Below are positions 15,299 to 23,729 of a DNA stretch of 32,661 bases, in pieces. Source of the DNA: Saprospiraceae bacterium (GTDB lineage: Bacteria; Bacteroidota; Bacteroidia; Chitinophagales; Saprospiraceae); the NCBI GenBank assembly GCA_027488855.1, contig JAIYAV010000231.1, forward strand, positions 1 to 32,661. The letters are read 5' to 3'. The notes under the pieces are model-generated. The model ran no database searches. It saw only the letters and a list, made by a program, of their open reading frames with translations, and was not told the DNA's origin. Position numbers and translations under genes: made by a program. Every line of letters starts with the position of its first letter. Position 1 is the first letter of the stretch.

Positions 15299-16231
15299 CT
15301 ATTTCACCACCAAGGTTGGAATATTTTGGTTCAACATCAATAGTTTTTCAGTAACGCTGCCCAAAAGCAATAATTCTACTTTGGAGTGGCCTCTGGCTCC
15401 CAACACGATCAAATCCGCCTTTTTGTCTTCGCAATATTGGAGCAGGTAAGCGCCGACGTTGCCATAACCTTGTTCAATCAAGTCGATTTCAATTGCTTCG
15501 TCTTTGGCATAGGTATTGATAAAATCCTGAAAAGCGGCTTTGCGGTCGTCTTCCATCACCACCTTGAGCGCTTCGTAAGAATTGCGCACCTTGTAGGAAA
15601 ATACAGCGGGCAACTCAAATACATTTACACAGATGATTTTGGCTTTTTCTTTGAGCTGTTTGTTGAGGGCAATGACCGTTTCCAATGCCCGTACCGAGTG
15701 GGGCGAAAAATCGACAGGCACTACGATGGTTTTGAGTTGCGCCTTACTTTGTTCAGGCACGATGAGGGAATTGCCCATCGATTTTCGCACCAGATTGCGT
15801 GCCAAAATGCCGTGATTCCCCGTTCCAGATCGCTGACCTACCACCAATAAATCGGCACCAGAAAGCCGAACCTCCTGAAGCACTTCTTCCAGTGGGTTGC
15901 CTTGCCTGGTGGAAAAATGCAATCTGGTGTCATTGTTTTCATCCAAGTATTTAGCTACTTGTTGCTGCATGTTTTCTTGCACCTCGTCCTGATGCTGAAA
16001 ATTATCGAACAAGTGTTGCATGTTTTGATTGAGATCGGTCACATACAAATCCACTTTGGGCAATACATGTACGAAGGTAAGTGCCTTGACAGGCAGTGCT
16101 TGCGCCATGAATCGCGCGTAACGCAATACACTTTCATCCGCTTTCCCCATTTCCAAAGCGGCCAGCACGTAGTTGAGCTCAAAAGAGCCATTGACTGATT
16201 GTACACTTTCTAAGGCGGTGGTAGTAGACAT
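15299..16231 (-). CDS. Universal stress protein, tandem UspA domains
   Basis: There are two UspA folds, residues ~15-155 and ~165-310. The first carries LSGADLLVVGQRSGTGNHGI. The second carries KTIVVPVDFSPHSVRALETV at its start and the ATP-binding-type loop LGARGHSKVELLLLGSVTEK before the final strand IPTLVVK. Such double-domain proteins are cytoplasmic and respond to stress; the client or nucleotide is not predictable. The first domain has a less canonical loop (GQRSGTGNHG). A minus-strand TAATTTGG box lies 40 bases upstream. Confidence 0.92.
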   Translation of the reverse strand: MSTTTALESVQSVNGSFELNYVLAALEMGKADESVLRYARFMAQALPVKALTFVHVLPKVDLYVTDLNQNMQHLFDNFQHQDEVQENMQQQVAKYLDENNDTRLHFSTRQGNPLEEVLQEVRLSGADLLVVGQRSGTGNHGILARNLVRKSMGNSLIVPEQSKAQLKTIVVPVDFSPHSVRALETVIALNKQLKEKAKIICVNVFELPAVFSYKVRNSYEALKVVMEDDRKAAFQDFINTYAKDEAIEIDLIEQGYGNVGAYLLQYCEDKKADLIVLGARGHSKVELLLLGSVTEKLLMLNQNIPTLVVK

Positions 16232-16270
16232 GGCTGCGTGTTTTTAAGGAACCTGAACTGGTTTCAAGCG

Positions 16271-16278
16271 CCAAATTA
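16271..16278 (-). promoter_or_regulatory. Possible -7 box of the universal stress protein gene
   Basis: The minus strand reads TAATTTGGC. The same TAATTTGGC occurs upstream of the nucleotidyltransferase gene (27460-27467). It is a near match to TAnnTTTG; the recurrence at about 40-60 bases before two starts gives modest support. Confidence 0.35.
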
Positions 16279-16342
16279 CCCGCAGAAAAAAAATGAAGCA
16301 CTGAGTGATGTCAAACTTTAGCCTGATTTTTCTCAGTATTAT

Positions 16343-17242
16343 TTACTTCACAGCTTCCACAGTATACCCTGCGGCCCGCAGTAGTGCAATTACCCCTTGG
16401 CCTCCCCCCAGATGCCCCGCACCTACGGCAAAAAAAGTAGCTTTGTCCTGCATCATTTTTTCCATGACGGGGATCCATTTACGGTTGCGATTCACCAAGA
16501 GGAGGTCATTGTAGTTGTTGGTGGAGTCGTCTTCGCCCATCAGATCCTGCATGGCTTGAATGTCCTGATTTTTGTACAATTCAACCAATTGATCAAATTG
16601 GGTATCGCTGGCATCAGCACCAGATTTGATGCTCTCCAACAACATTTGAGCTTGGGCACGGTAGGGAATGCTGTCAAACATGCTCATTTGAAAAGCCGCC
16701 GTTTCGAGACCTTCCACTGCCTTTTTTTGATTTTGGGCCATCTCCAAAAACTCCATTTCATAAGAAACGATGTCTTCCTTTTCCCCACCACCGCCAGTCA
16801 TGGCTTTGGGGTCCAAGGCTGAAAGAAACATGGGTTTGATGCGGTTCAAAAACATCATCGGCAAGCCAACTTTATCAAAATGGGCTTTCACCAATGCGTA
16901 GTCTTCCTTGCTGAATAAGTCTTGCAGCGTAGTATCGTTTTTCATAAACGACTGCATCAGCAATGGCAAAAGCGACATGATGTCACCCATTTCTTCCATG
17001 TCAATTTCAAACGCCACTTGTTTGGAGCGATCGAAAGACTTTTTGGTGCCGTCTGTGAGAAAAAAATCCTTTTTGCCAATCATGTGAATGGTGCCGTACA
17101 AAAAAGAAGCCTGATTCAGGCCCTTACCCTTGATTTCCCAAATCAGAGATTTTTCCTGGGGGATCAGGTCTGCATTTTTTTGGGCATATCCCGACAAGAT
17201 CAAACCCGTGACCAAAACAACAGCGGTGAATATCCTTTTCAT
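16343..17242 (-). CDS. TraB/GumN family protein, exported
   Basis: A signal peptide (MKRIFTAVVLVTGLILSGYAQ) precedes a TraB/GumN-type domain. The first conserved motif is ASFLYGTIHMIGKKDF, with the GTIHM core at residues 50-54. The C-terminal motif is FFAVGAGHLGGGQGVIALLR. The conserved His and Glu residues of this family are proposed to form a metalloprotease-like site, but activity is established for few members. The start at 17242 directly follows the stop of the DUF3137 gene, so the two are probably one transcription unit. Confidence 0.9.
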   Translation of the reverse strand: MKRIFTAVVLVTGLILSGYAQKNADLIPQEKSLIWEIKGKGLNQASFLYGTIHMIGKKDFFLTDGTKKSFDRSKQVAFEIDMEEMGDIMSLLPLLMQSFMKNDTTLQDLFSKEDYALVKAHFDKVGLPMMFLNRIKPMFLSALDPKAMTGGGGEKEDIVSYEMEFLEMAQNQKKAVEGLETAAFQMSMFDSIPYRAQAQMLLESIKSGADASDTQFDQLVELYKNQDIQAMQDLMGEDDSTNNYNDLLLVNRNRKWIPVMEKMMQDKATFFAVGAGHLGGGQGVIALLRAAGYTVEAVK

Positions 17243-18169
17243 TTAGTGCGTTTTATCAAAATCTTCAACAATGGCCAATAAGAGGGACACATCCTCCAAA
17301 AAACTGCGGATCAGCTCAAAACTGAGGTTGGAGCGAAAAATATAAGGCTCCATCACATTGCGGGGCTCCGTAACCGCCAAAAAAATGTGCTTGCCCAAAA
17401 ATGAAAAATACAACTCTTTGCCCGTGACCTGGCAGTATTCTACAATCGCTTCCTGCATGGGCTCGGAAAGAATGCCCGCCACATGGGTATTCAACGAAGC
17501 ATAGGTTACAAACATTTCCTGGAAGGGCTCATACAGGATTTCATCGTCCATGTTGTGTGCATCCAGCCAGGTAAACTCCTTGATTGAACGCAAAAAGTAA
17601 TGCTTTAAATGCCTTGGCCAACAAGCTACATGTCCATAAGTTTCCTCTGGGAAAATGGCGTGTAAAAAAATGCCTTTGAATACGTTTTGTAAACCCGTTC
17701 CAATGGTAGCGTTTTCCTCCACCGTCAATTCGCACATTTCAAAATCCATTTCCCCTACTCGCCCACTGATGAAGTCTTCACCCTCAAAAACCTTTGGCGC
17801 ACAGACAAAAAGTTTACTCGCAAAAAAAGTTCCTTTGTCCAGTGATTTTTCCGGTTCGTACTTCAACTGGCCAATGTTGGGCTCTTCCTGCAAAAAGTTG
17901 AGCACCAGTTTCATCACGTGAGGCTTGAAGGTTTGCAAAAATTTACGAATGCGGTAGCTCAAAAAAATCAAATAAAATACGATAGGAATGGCCAACACCA
18001 GTGTGAACAACAAAATATTGACATAAAATTCAAACAAGATCACTGCGAACAGCAATACGCCTGAAAAAATCAACAAACGCAAGAGGCGAACCCGCTTGCG
18101 CTCCATACGCATGAGTTCGGGATGGATGGTATGATTGTAATAAATCCGGAATTTATCGAGCTGTCGCAT
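17243..18169 (-). CDS. DUF3137 domain membrane protein
   Basis: A basic N-terminus (MRMERKRVRLLRLL) leads into two close hydrophobic segments at about residues 30-75 (LLIFSGVLLFAVILFEFYVN; LLFTLVLAIPIVFYLIFLS). A soluble domain of the DUF3137 type follows, with FVCAPKVFEGEDFISGRVGE and VFKGIFLHAIFP. The family function is unknown. The frame opens with TTG at 18181, but the ATG at 18169 gives a more normal start. The stop codon abuts the TraB/GumN start with no spacer, which suggests a linked role at the envelope (inference). Confidence 0.85.
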   Translation of the reverse strand: MRQLDKFRIYYNHTIHPELMRMERKRVRLLRLLIFSGVLLFAVILFEFYVNILLFTLVLAIPIVFYLIFLSYRIRKFLQTFKPHVMKLVLNFLQEEPNIGQLKYEPEKSLDKGTFFASKLFVCAPKVFEGEDFISGRVGEMDFEMCELTVEENATIGTGLQNVFKGIFLHAIFPEETYGHVACWPRHLKHYFLRSIKEFTWLDAHNMDDEILYEPFQEMFVTYASLNTHVAGILSEPMQEAIVEYCQVTGKELYFSFLGKHIFLAVTEPRNVMEPYIFRSNLSFELIRSFLEDVSLLLAIVEDFDKTH

Positions 18170-18210
18170 ACAAAAAGTCAAAGTAAGACACCAAAGCTAA
18201 TTAAAAACCC

Positions 18211-18255
18211 ACAACTTCTCAACTCCTCTACTTCTCAGACCCTCTACTTTTCAAG
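18211..18255. repeat. Single-arm 8-bp periodic tract
   Basis: Five degenerate 8-bp units (CAACTTCT, CAACTCCT, CTACTTCT, CAGACCCT, CTACTTTT) lie directly upstream of the serine hydrolase promoter. They match the complement of the GTTGARRA units in the 10.8-kb and 26.4-kb elements, but no opposite arm is present. Confidence 0.7.
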
Positions 18256-18262
18256 TCTTTTG

Positions 18263-18270
18263 TACTTTTG
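18263..18270 (+). promoter_or_regulatory. -7 box of the serine hydrolase gene
   Basis: TACTTTTG, a full match to TAnnTTTG, lies 21 bases before the ATG at 18292. It also overlaps the TTG that a naive start call would use, which favours the ATG. Confidence 0.6.
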
Positions 18271-18291
18271 CTTTCAAAACCCAAACGAACG

Positions 18292-20211
18292 ATGCACTAC
18301 CCTCATTATTTCCTTAAAATCATATTCCTATTTTGCTGGATTGCCCTCAGTTCCTTCAACGCCCAGGCGCAGTTGCGGCTTTTTGGCAAAGACAGCACCC
18401 TGTTTTATCGCCTGGATACCGTGATTGAACAACAACGCAGCGAGCAAGAGATCATTGGTATGGCCGTCACAGTGGTAAAGGATGAAAAAATCATTTACAC
18501 CAAGGGCTTTGGCTACGCCGATTGGGAAAATCTGAAACCCGTTACGACCGAATCGGTTTTCCGTTGGGCCTCCATGTCCAAAACCCTCACGGCTTTATTG
18601 GCTTTTAAACTCCAGGAAGAAAAACTGGTCGACCTGGAAAGTTCCGTCTCTACTTATTTGCCAGAGTATCCTTATCCGATGGTCAAGCTCAAGTACTTGT
18701 TGCAAAACCGCAGTGGCCTAGGGCATTACAACGAAATGACCCGTTTGTATCCCGCCTGGAGCAAACGACTCTTGAATTATCCCTCTCGCGATACCTTCAA
18801 TGCCAAAGCTACGGTTGATATTTTCCGGGAAGCACCCTTGGATTTTCAGCCTGGCGAACGTTTTTTATACTCCACTTTTGGATTTATTCTGGCGGGTGCC
18901 ACTTTGGATCAAATTGGTCGCAACAGTCTGGGCGTTGGGTACCTCGGGTTAGTCAACGAATTTATTCGTAAGCCTTTTGGAATGACTACCCTCGAACCCG
19001 ACTACACCTTCAACAACAACCCCAATGAGGTATCCGGCTATTACTTGGATAGCGATTGTGACATCCAAACCCGCAAAGACGACGACATAAGCTGGAAATT
19101 ATCTGGCGGGGGATTCCAGTCTACCATCGGCGATTTGGGCAATTATATCGTAGCATTGATGCAGCGAAAATTGTTGAAAAAAGAGAGTTATGAACAGATG
19201 TGGAGCAAACAACCCGATGCCGATTACGCCTATGGCTTTGACGTGCGAGGGGAAGGCAAAGACCTGCGGGTAGGCCATGCGGGTAGCCAAAACAAAACCC
19301 GGACCATCTTTATTTTTTACCCTGAAAAAAAGATTGGGGTAGGAGTAATGTGCAATTCCGAATGGGCCGAACCCGAGCTCATCGCCCTAAAAGTGCTCAA
19401 AGAAATGGGCATTGAGCCCGAAGAGGAAAAAGAGTACGTGCGCAATTGCAACACTAAAAATAAGTCAAATTACCGCTACCTCGGCATTTGGCAAGAGGGC
19501 GAGCAGCAACAAATGATCCGCAAGGGGTATGGCTCACGCCAATTCCAAGCGGAAGTCAGCCACCTCAGCAAATTTGGGTACAACCTGGTGGATGCTGACG
19601 CCTACCTGGACAAAAAAAATGTACGCCGCTGGGATGCTATTTTCCAACTGCGTGCCCCTACTGCACAATTCATCGCCCACCAGAACCGGGATAGTTTTCA
19701 GCTGAAAGTCAATGCCTTTGCCAAAACGGGCTGGCACCTGATTGACCTCGAAACCTACATTGCCAACAATCAACGTTTGTGGGCAGGGGTAGTGACCCAA
19801 AATGAAAAAAAAGCGACGCTGGTAACGGAACTGGAAGCTGAAGCTTTTCAAAAGAAATACGAAGAGCTGAATCGCAAAAACCTGCGCTTGATTGATTTTA
19901 AAACGTACTGGACCGGGCAAAAACGCCTTTGGGCTGGAGTATTTGCCCCGGGTTACGATAGCCACGCCTTTTTCCGCTCCCTTTCGCAGGATGCCTTTTT
20001 TATCAAAAATACGGAGCTAAACAATCAGGGTTTGCAGTTGGCAGACATCGAAATTTATACCCTGAACGGGCGGGAATACTGGTCGGGCGTATGGCGGCAA
20101 GAAAAAGACCTTTATGAAATTCTCAAAGACACCAATTATTGTACTCAGGAACGCAAGGGCAAAGCCGTTGCCCAAAAAGGGATGGAATTGGTGGATTGGG
20201 AAAGGTATTGA
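18292..20211 (+). CDS. Serine hydrolase (class C beta-lactamase fold) with 50-residue C-terminal repeats
   Basis: From the ATG at 18292 there is a signal peptide (HYFLKIIFLFCWIALSSFNA, then QAQ). A beta-lactamase/D-peptidase-like domain spans residues ~35-375. Its nucleophile motif is SMSK (94-97), the second motif is YSTFG (193-197), and HAGS (329-332) stands for the KTG triad. The C-terminal 250 residues contain repeats with a period of almost exactly 50, each with a G-x-x-L-x-D-x-x-x-Y core: GYNLVDADAY (429), GWHLIDLETY (480), NLRLIDFKTY (530), GLQLADIEIY (580) and GMELVDWERY (630, truncated by the stop). They resemble the bacterial tandem repeat (BTRD1, polyglycine-hydrolase-type) domain. 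Substrate is unknown; true beta-lactamase activity should not be assumed. Confidence 0.9.
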   Translation: MHYPHYFLKIIFLFCWIALSSFNAQAQLRLFGKDSTLFYRLDTVIEQQRSEQEIIGMAVTVVKDEKIIYTKGFGYADWENLKPVTTESVFRWASMSKTLTALLAFKLQEEKLVDLESSVSTYLPEYPYPMVKLKYLLQNRSGLGHYNEMTRLYPAWSKRLLNYPSRDTFNAKATVDIFREAPLDFQPGERFLYSTFGFILAGATLDQIGRNSLGVGYLGLVNEFIRKPFGMTTLEPDYTFNNNPNEVSGYYLDSDCDIQTRKDDDISWKLSGGGFQSTIGDLGNYIVALMQRKLLKKESYEQMWSKQPDADYAYGFDVRGEGKDLRVGHAGSQNKTRTIFIFYPEKKIGVGVMCNSEWAEPELIALKVLKEMGIEPEEEKEYVRNCNTKNKSNYRYLGIWQEGEQQQMIRKGYGSRQFQAEVSHLSKFGYNLVDADAYLDKKNVRRWDAIFQLRAPTAQFIAHQNRDSFQLKVNAFAKTGWHLIDLETYIANNQRLWAGVVTQNEKKATLVTELEAEAFQKKYEELNRKNLRLIDFKTYWTGQKRLWAGVFAPGYDSHAFFRSLSQDAFFIKNTELNNQGLQLADIEIYTLNGREYWSGVWRQEKDLYEILKDTNYCTQERKGKAVAQKGMELVDWERY

Positions 20212-20228
20212 TACTGTTTTAAAAACAA

Positions 20229-20282
20229 GCAGCACAAAGGACAAAATGACGTCAACGTCTAACTTTGTGTCCTTTGTGCTGC
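20229..20282. repeat. 15-bp perfect hairpin downstream of the serine hydrolase gene
   Basis: GCAGCACAAAGGACA (20229-20243) is perfectly inverted at 20268-20282. It may act as a terminator for the rightward gene, though no T-run follows immediately. Confidence 0.85.
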
Positions 20283-20286
20283 CTTT

Positions 20287-20402
20287 GGGGCGATAAAAAA
20301 ATAAGTGATCATTTTGCCAGAGGATTAAATCAGAAAACGTTTCATTTCAAGTGTCTGATCTAATCCTCTGGCTCAGGAAAAATGATCACTTATTTTTGCC
20401 CC
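20287..20402. repeat. 116-base palindromic element flanked by 19-bp direct repeats
   Basis: The arms carry GGGGC ... GCCCC ends, an AAAAATAAGTGATCATTTT segment (about 20297-20315, complement at 20378-20396) and GCCAGAGGATTAAATCAGA (20316-20334, complement at 20354-20372 with one difference). The element is flanked by ACTTTGTGTYCTTTGTGCT at 20262-20280 and 20406-20424 (one difference). It encodes no protein and may be a small non-autonomous mobile element or a decayed palindrome. Confidence 0.85.
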
Positions 20403-20459
20403 ACTACTTTGTGTTCTTTGTGCTAAAAATGTCGCTTTTGACATCCTTGTGATCTCCGC

Positions 20460-21956
20460 TTAAAACTTCACCCCCAACGTAAACACTACATTACCCAAAG
20501 TGTACTTGTTTTCCACTTCTTGCAAAGGTGCCTCAGTGGTGATGTACGGATAATAAGTCTCTGTAATGGTGCTGTGCCGATAAGCCATATCCAGGAAAAA
20601 CGCATCTTTGCGGTAGCCAATCCCGGCACTGATTACCGTACTTCTGGTATCGTCATTCTGGAATACCGAAGGCAAAATGCCATAACCCGCCCGAAAGCGC
20701 AGGGCATCAAACACCAGCTCGCCGCCAATGCGCACATTGGTCACTGGGCGGAGTTGACCGCGAATTTTATCATTGATCTCATTCTGTGCTTCAGGGTATT
20801 CGTCGTAGCCAAACTTGTTGCGGGCATAATCGACGTGCTCCACCTCAGTGCTGATGAAACCTCTTTTGCCTACAATCAACCCGGCGCCCATAAAAATCCG
20901 CCAAGGTGTAGATTGAGTGTATTCAAAAGTTCCTTCCCGAGTGGCTTCAGCACCTAAAAAGGCTCCTTGTTCCCGACGGTCTTCATAATAATTGTTTTCA
21001 AGATTATAGGTGTAATCGTCATTAAAGGCGTAAACAGTCGGGGTATGTAAGGCCGCCGACAAGCGTAAAACCTGGTTGGGTTTGATCAAAATCCCGATCT
21101 TTCCATTGATCCCGGTACCGGAGGTTCTCAGCTCCTCCCGGAATCTGAGGTCACTGAAATAAGGTATGGCGCCACCCGCAGCAGTGCTATCGTCCCGCTC
21201 AGTGTAAATTTTTTCCACCGAATAATTGGCCATGGGTACGCCCAAAGAGATCCCGAAGGCAAATTTATCATTGTAATTCCCCGCGAATGAAAAGCTCACT
21301 TCTGACAAAGACCCCCGACTAAACATGGTCTGCCCCCGGCTCAAATTCGCTTTGGGGTTCAAGTCGTAATCTACATCGTAAATACCATCAGCTGGATTGA
21401 AGTCATAAATAGAGCTCACCTCATTCGCCAATCCGGTTTCAAAACCATCCACACCTTCGCCACCATTGGCCAATTCCTGAAAACGTTGGGACAAAGAACC
21501 TTGAGAACGGCCCTGAAAAGTAAAGGCCCGATTGAAGTTGGCTAGGTGATTGACCGCGATGCCAAAATTGAGATTGGTCCAATTGGCTGACAAGGGCTTG
21601 GTCGCAAAAACAACGCCGAAATTGTGCAAATTAAAAGCCGTACGAGTATCTGACAAAGCAGCATTACCTTTGCCACTCAACAACCTTGAACTGGTGTTGT
21701 TGGATAGAACGGCGGGAGTTATGGTGTATTCTGAACGACGAAACATGGCCAATCCCGCAGGGTTGCTCACCAGAGCGGACATATCCGCACCAATGGAACT
21801 CATGGTATTGCCCACCCCTACGTTGCGTGCAGTACCTCCTGCTTCAAATTGGGAATAACGAACTGCATCGCCCACATTTTGGGCGAAGAGTCCAACAGTC
21901 ACTAGCGAAAAGATCACACTCCACGCTAGGTTGCGGGTTTGCGAATTACACTTCAT
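20460..21956 (-). CDS. Outer-membrane beta-barrel of the OmpP1/FadL type
   Basis: A signal peptide (WSVIFSLVTVGLFAQ) is followed by the N-terminal hallmark of OmpP1/FadL/TodX-like proteins: GGTARNVGVGNTMSSIGAD and ALVSNPAGLAMFRRSEYTIT. Many amphipathic strands follow, and the protein ends in an aromatic residue (NVVFTLGVKF), as outer-membrane barrels do. The family moves hydrophobic compounds across the outer membrane; the substrate here is unknown. Length (498 residues) fits. It lies downstream of the exported low-complexity protein on the same strand, but a terminator separates them. Confidence 0.9.
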   Translation of the reverse strand: MKCNSQTRNLAWSVIFSLVTVGLFAQNVGDAVRYSQFEAGGTARNVGVGNTMSSIGADMSALVSNPAGLAMFRRSEYTITPAVLSNNTSSRLLSGKGNAALSDTRTAFNLHNFGVVFATKPLSANWTNLNFGIAVNHLANFNRAFTFQGRSQGSLSQRFQELANGGEGVDGFETGLANEVSSIYDFNPADGIYDVDYDLNPKANLSRGQTMFSRGSLSEVSFSFAGNYNDKFAFGISLGVPMANYSVEKIYTERDDSTAAGGAIPYFSDLRFREELRTSGTGINGKIGILIKPNQVLRLSAALHTPTVYAFNDDYTYNLENNYYEDRREQGAFLGAEATREGTFEYTQSTPWRIFMGAGLIVGKRGFISTEVEHVDYARNKFGYDEYPEAQNEINDKIRGQLRPVTNVRIGGELVFDALRFRAGYGILPSVFQNDDTRSTVISAGIGYRKDAFFLDMAYRHSTITETYYPYITTEAPLQEVENKYTLGNVVFTLGVKF

Positions 21957-21981
21957 ACATCATTTTTTTAAAAACGAGGAT

Positions 21982-22020
21982 AAAAAAAGGTGGACACCAG
22001 CGAACCCGATCTCCACCTCC
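21982..22020 (-). terminator. Intrinsic terminator downstream of the low-complexity protein gene
   Basis: On the minus strand AGGTGGA pairs with TCCACCT (plus positions 22012-22018 and 21988-21994) around a 17-base loop, and a T-run follows. It would end transcription of the 22078-23553 gene before the OmpP1-like gene. A second small palindrome, CCAGCTCAGCTGG, lies at 22042-22054. Confidence 0.8.
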
Positions 22021-22077
22021 ATATTATAAGGTGTACCTGAACCAGCTCAGCTGGCTCTATACTTCTTTAAGTTTGTA

Positions 22078-23553
22078 TCAATTTTGGCGACCTCCCGAAG
22101 AAGAACTCCGACCTCCCGAAGAAGAGGAACCTGAAGAACCAGAGCTACTTGGACTTGGGTTGGAACCACCAGCACTTGAGCGACTGCCTCCGCCATCGAA
22201 GCTTCTTGGAGCAGAATTGAAGTTGTCCGAATTGCTGGAACGACCAGAATCGTAGCTAGGTCTTGAGTACCCATTATTCGATGGGGTATTGTTCCGTGGA
22301 GCGCTGTAAGTATCCGTGTTTGTGCGGCTGCGCTCATAAGAACGATCTGGAGTGTAAGTCCGTGAACGCTCCAGCGAGCTATTGTCCGTTGTACGTGGCG
22401 CAGGTTCGTAAGAACGTGGGCGACTGTAGGAAGGGTTCTCCTGCGTGGTATTCGGGCGTAGGTTCTGGCGATCATCCGTGTAGGTACGAGCAGCACCATT
22501 ATTGCTATTATCGATCCGACGACCACCGCTGAATGGATCAGCCGTTTCTGGGCGACGAGTTTGGTTGCTCGGGCTGTTGAGGTTTTCGCGGGCATCGCGG
22601 TAACGATCCGTGCTGTTTGGTGTGCCGTAAGTTTCACGGTTTGGATCCGTATTTACTCTTGGGTTGCCATTGCCAGGTACGGTACGATCACGATCGTAGC
22701 TGGGTGCTTCATCTAACTTACGACCACCGCTGTAGTCAGGACGAACCGTTCCTGGCGTTCCAGGGTTCGACTTGATGTCAGGACCGTTGGTGAAACGAGG
22801 CGCACGACCATTTGGATTGTCGAGGCCAGGTTGGGTACCAACACCGCCACCGCCGGTACGTGGGCCGTTGTAAATGTTGCGGTTGTTTTCGCCTTGGTTG
22901 TTGATGTAGTAGTTGTTGTTGGTATAAAAGTTGTTGTTGCCCCAGGTAGGGGTATTGAACCAGCTATTACCCCAAAAAGCTCCACCAAAACCAAAGGAAT
23001 TCCAATTGTTCCAACCGAAATTGTTCATGCCGAAGTTATTCCAACGATTGAACCCGAAGGACAAACCAGGGTTGTTCCACATGCAAAATGGATCCAAATT
23101 GCCCCAGGAATTCCAATTATTCCAGCGGTTGAAACGATTCCAGCCACCATAAGCCCAACCGTTCCAGCGATTGAATCGGCTCATCCGGTTGAAACCATAA
23201 TAACCGAATGGATCATCATAAATCAGGACTGGTACCCCTGGGCGCGCAAATGCATCGTAATAGTATGCATCCACATAAATGGGGTCAAAATAATTGAACC
23301 CAGCATATGGACGGTGGAAGCGGCGAATCCGAGACGTGTAGTAGTAGTCGTATTCCTCGTCCTCGTAGTTCTCATCAACATACTCCTCGGTTTGAGCGGG
23401 AGTAGTTTTAGGTTGAACCTGACGACGTTCTGTGTAGGTACGGTTGTTGTTCCGTTCGGGATCATAGTACACATCGTCATATTGAGCGAGTGCAGCGGTA
23501 GCGCTAACCCCGAAGAGTAACAGCAACATTGATAGTTTCAACAGCAATTTCAT
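22078..23553 (-). CDS. Exported low-complexity protein (aromatic/Asn-rich and Ser/Arg/Gly-rich)
   Basis: From the ATG at 23553 a signal peptide (MKLLLKLSMLLLLFGVSATA, then ALAQ) precedes a Tyr/Asp/Glu-rich segment (YEDEEYDYYY). A Trp/Asn/Phe/Gly-rich region follows, with repeated RFNRWN and NNFGWNNW motifs (about residues 120-230). The C-terminal half is disordered-looking, rich in Arg, Ser, Asn and Pro (SYERSRTNTDTYS). The end is a Ser/Gly tract (SSSGSSGSSSSGGRSSSSGG). I recognise no domain. It is preceded by its own leader and closed by a hairpin terminator. A surface or matrix role is possible but unproven. Confidence 0.8.
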   Translation of the reverse strand: MKLLLKLSMLLLLFGVSATAALAQYDDVYYDPERNNNRTYTERRQVQPKTTPAQTEEYVDENYEDEEYDYYYTSRIRRFHRPYAGFNYFDPIYVDAYYYDAFARPGVPVLIYDDPFGYYGFNRMSRFNRWNGWAYGGWNRFNRWNNWNSWGNLDPFCMWNNPGLSFGFNRWNNFGMNNFGWNNWNSFGFGGAFWGNSWFNTPTWGNNNFYTNNNYYINNQGENNRNIYNGPRTGGGGVGTQPGLDNPNGRAPRFTNGPDIKSNPGTPGTVRPDYSGGRKLDEAPSYDRDRTVPGNGNPRVNTDPNRETYGTPNSTDRYRDARENLNSPSNQTRRPETADPFSGGRRIDNSNNGAARTYTDDRQNLRPNTTQENPSYSRPRSYEPAPRTTDNSSLERSRTYTPDRSYERSRTNTDTYSAPRNNTPSNNGYSRPSYDSGRSSNSDNFNSAPRSFDGGGSRSSAGGSNPSPSSSGSSGSSSSGGRSSSSGGRQN

Positions 23554-23617
23554 ATTTAAAAGTTTTGCTTGCGGAATTATTGATGTCATAGTCGCGTTTT
23601 TACAACATCGAAATTAT

Positions 23618-23625
23618 TACTTTTG
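23618..23625 (+). promoter_or_regulatory. -7 box candidate of proS
   Basis: TACTTTTG, a full TAnnTTTG match in the divergent gap, about 105 bases before the proS ATG at 23730. No clear TTG -33 box. Confidence 0.5.
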
Positions 23626-23729
23626 CGCCACACTTGGTGTTAAAAGAATGATAAAGTGTAGCTTGCACTGCGTTAAAGTTTATTTTTTGACGCTTTAACA
23701 AGTGTTAAGATACAAATTTTTAGCAAAAC

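Noticed and set aside
18292..20211. Beta-lactamase conferring resistance
   Set aside because: Only the SxxK fold is shared; HAGS replaces KTG and the C-terminal repeats point to another substrate.
22831..23520. Long plus-strand frame rich in Val and Ile
   Set aside because: It is the complement of the Asn/Trp-rich repeat region of the exported low-complexity protein; its composition follows from that repeat.
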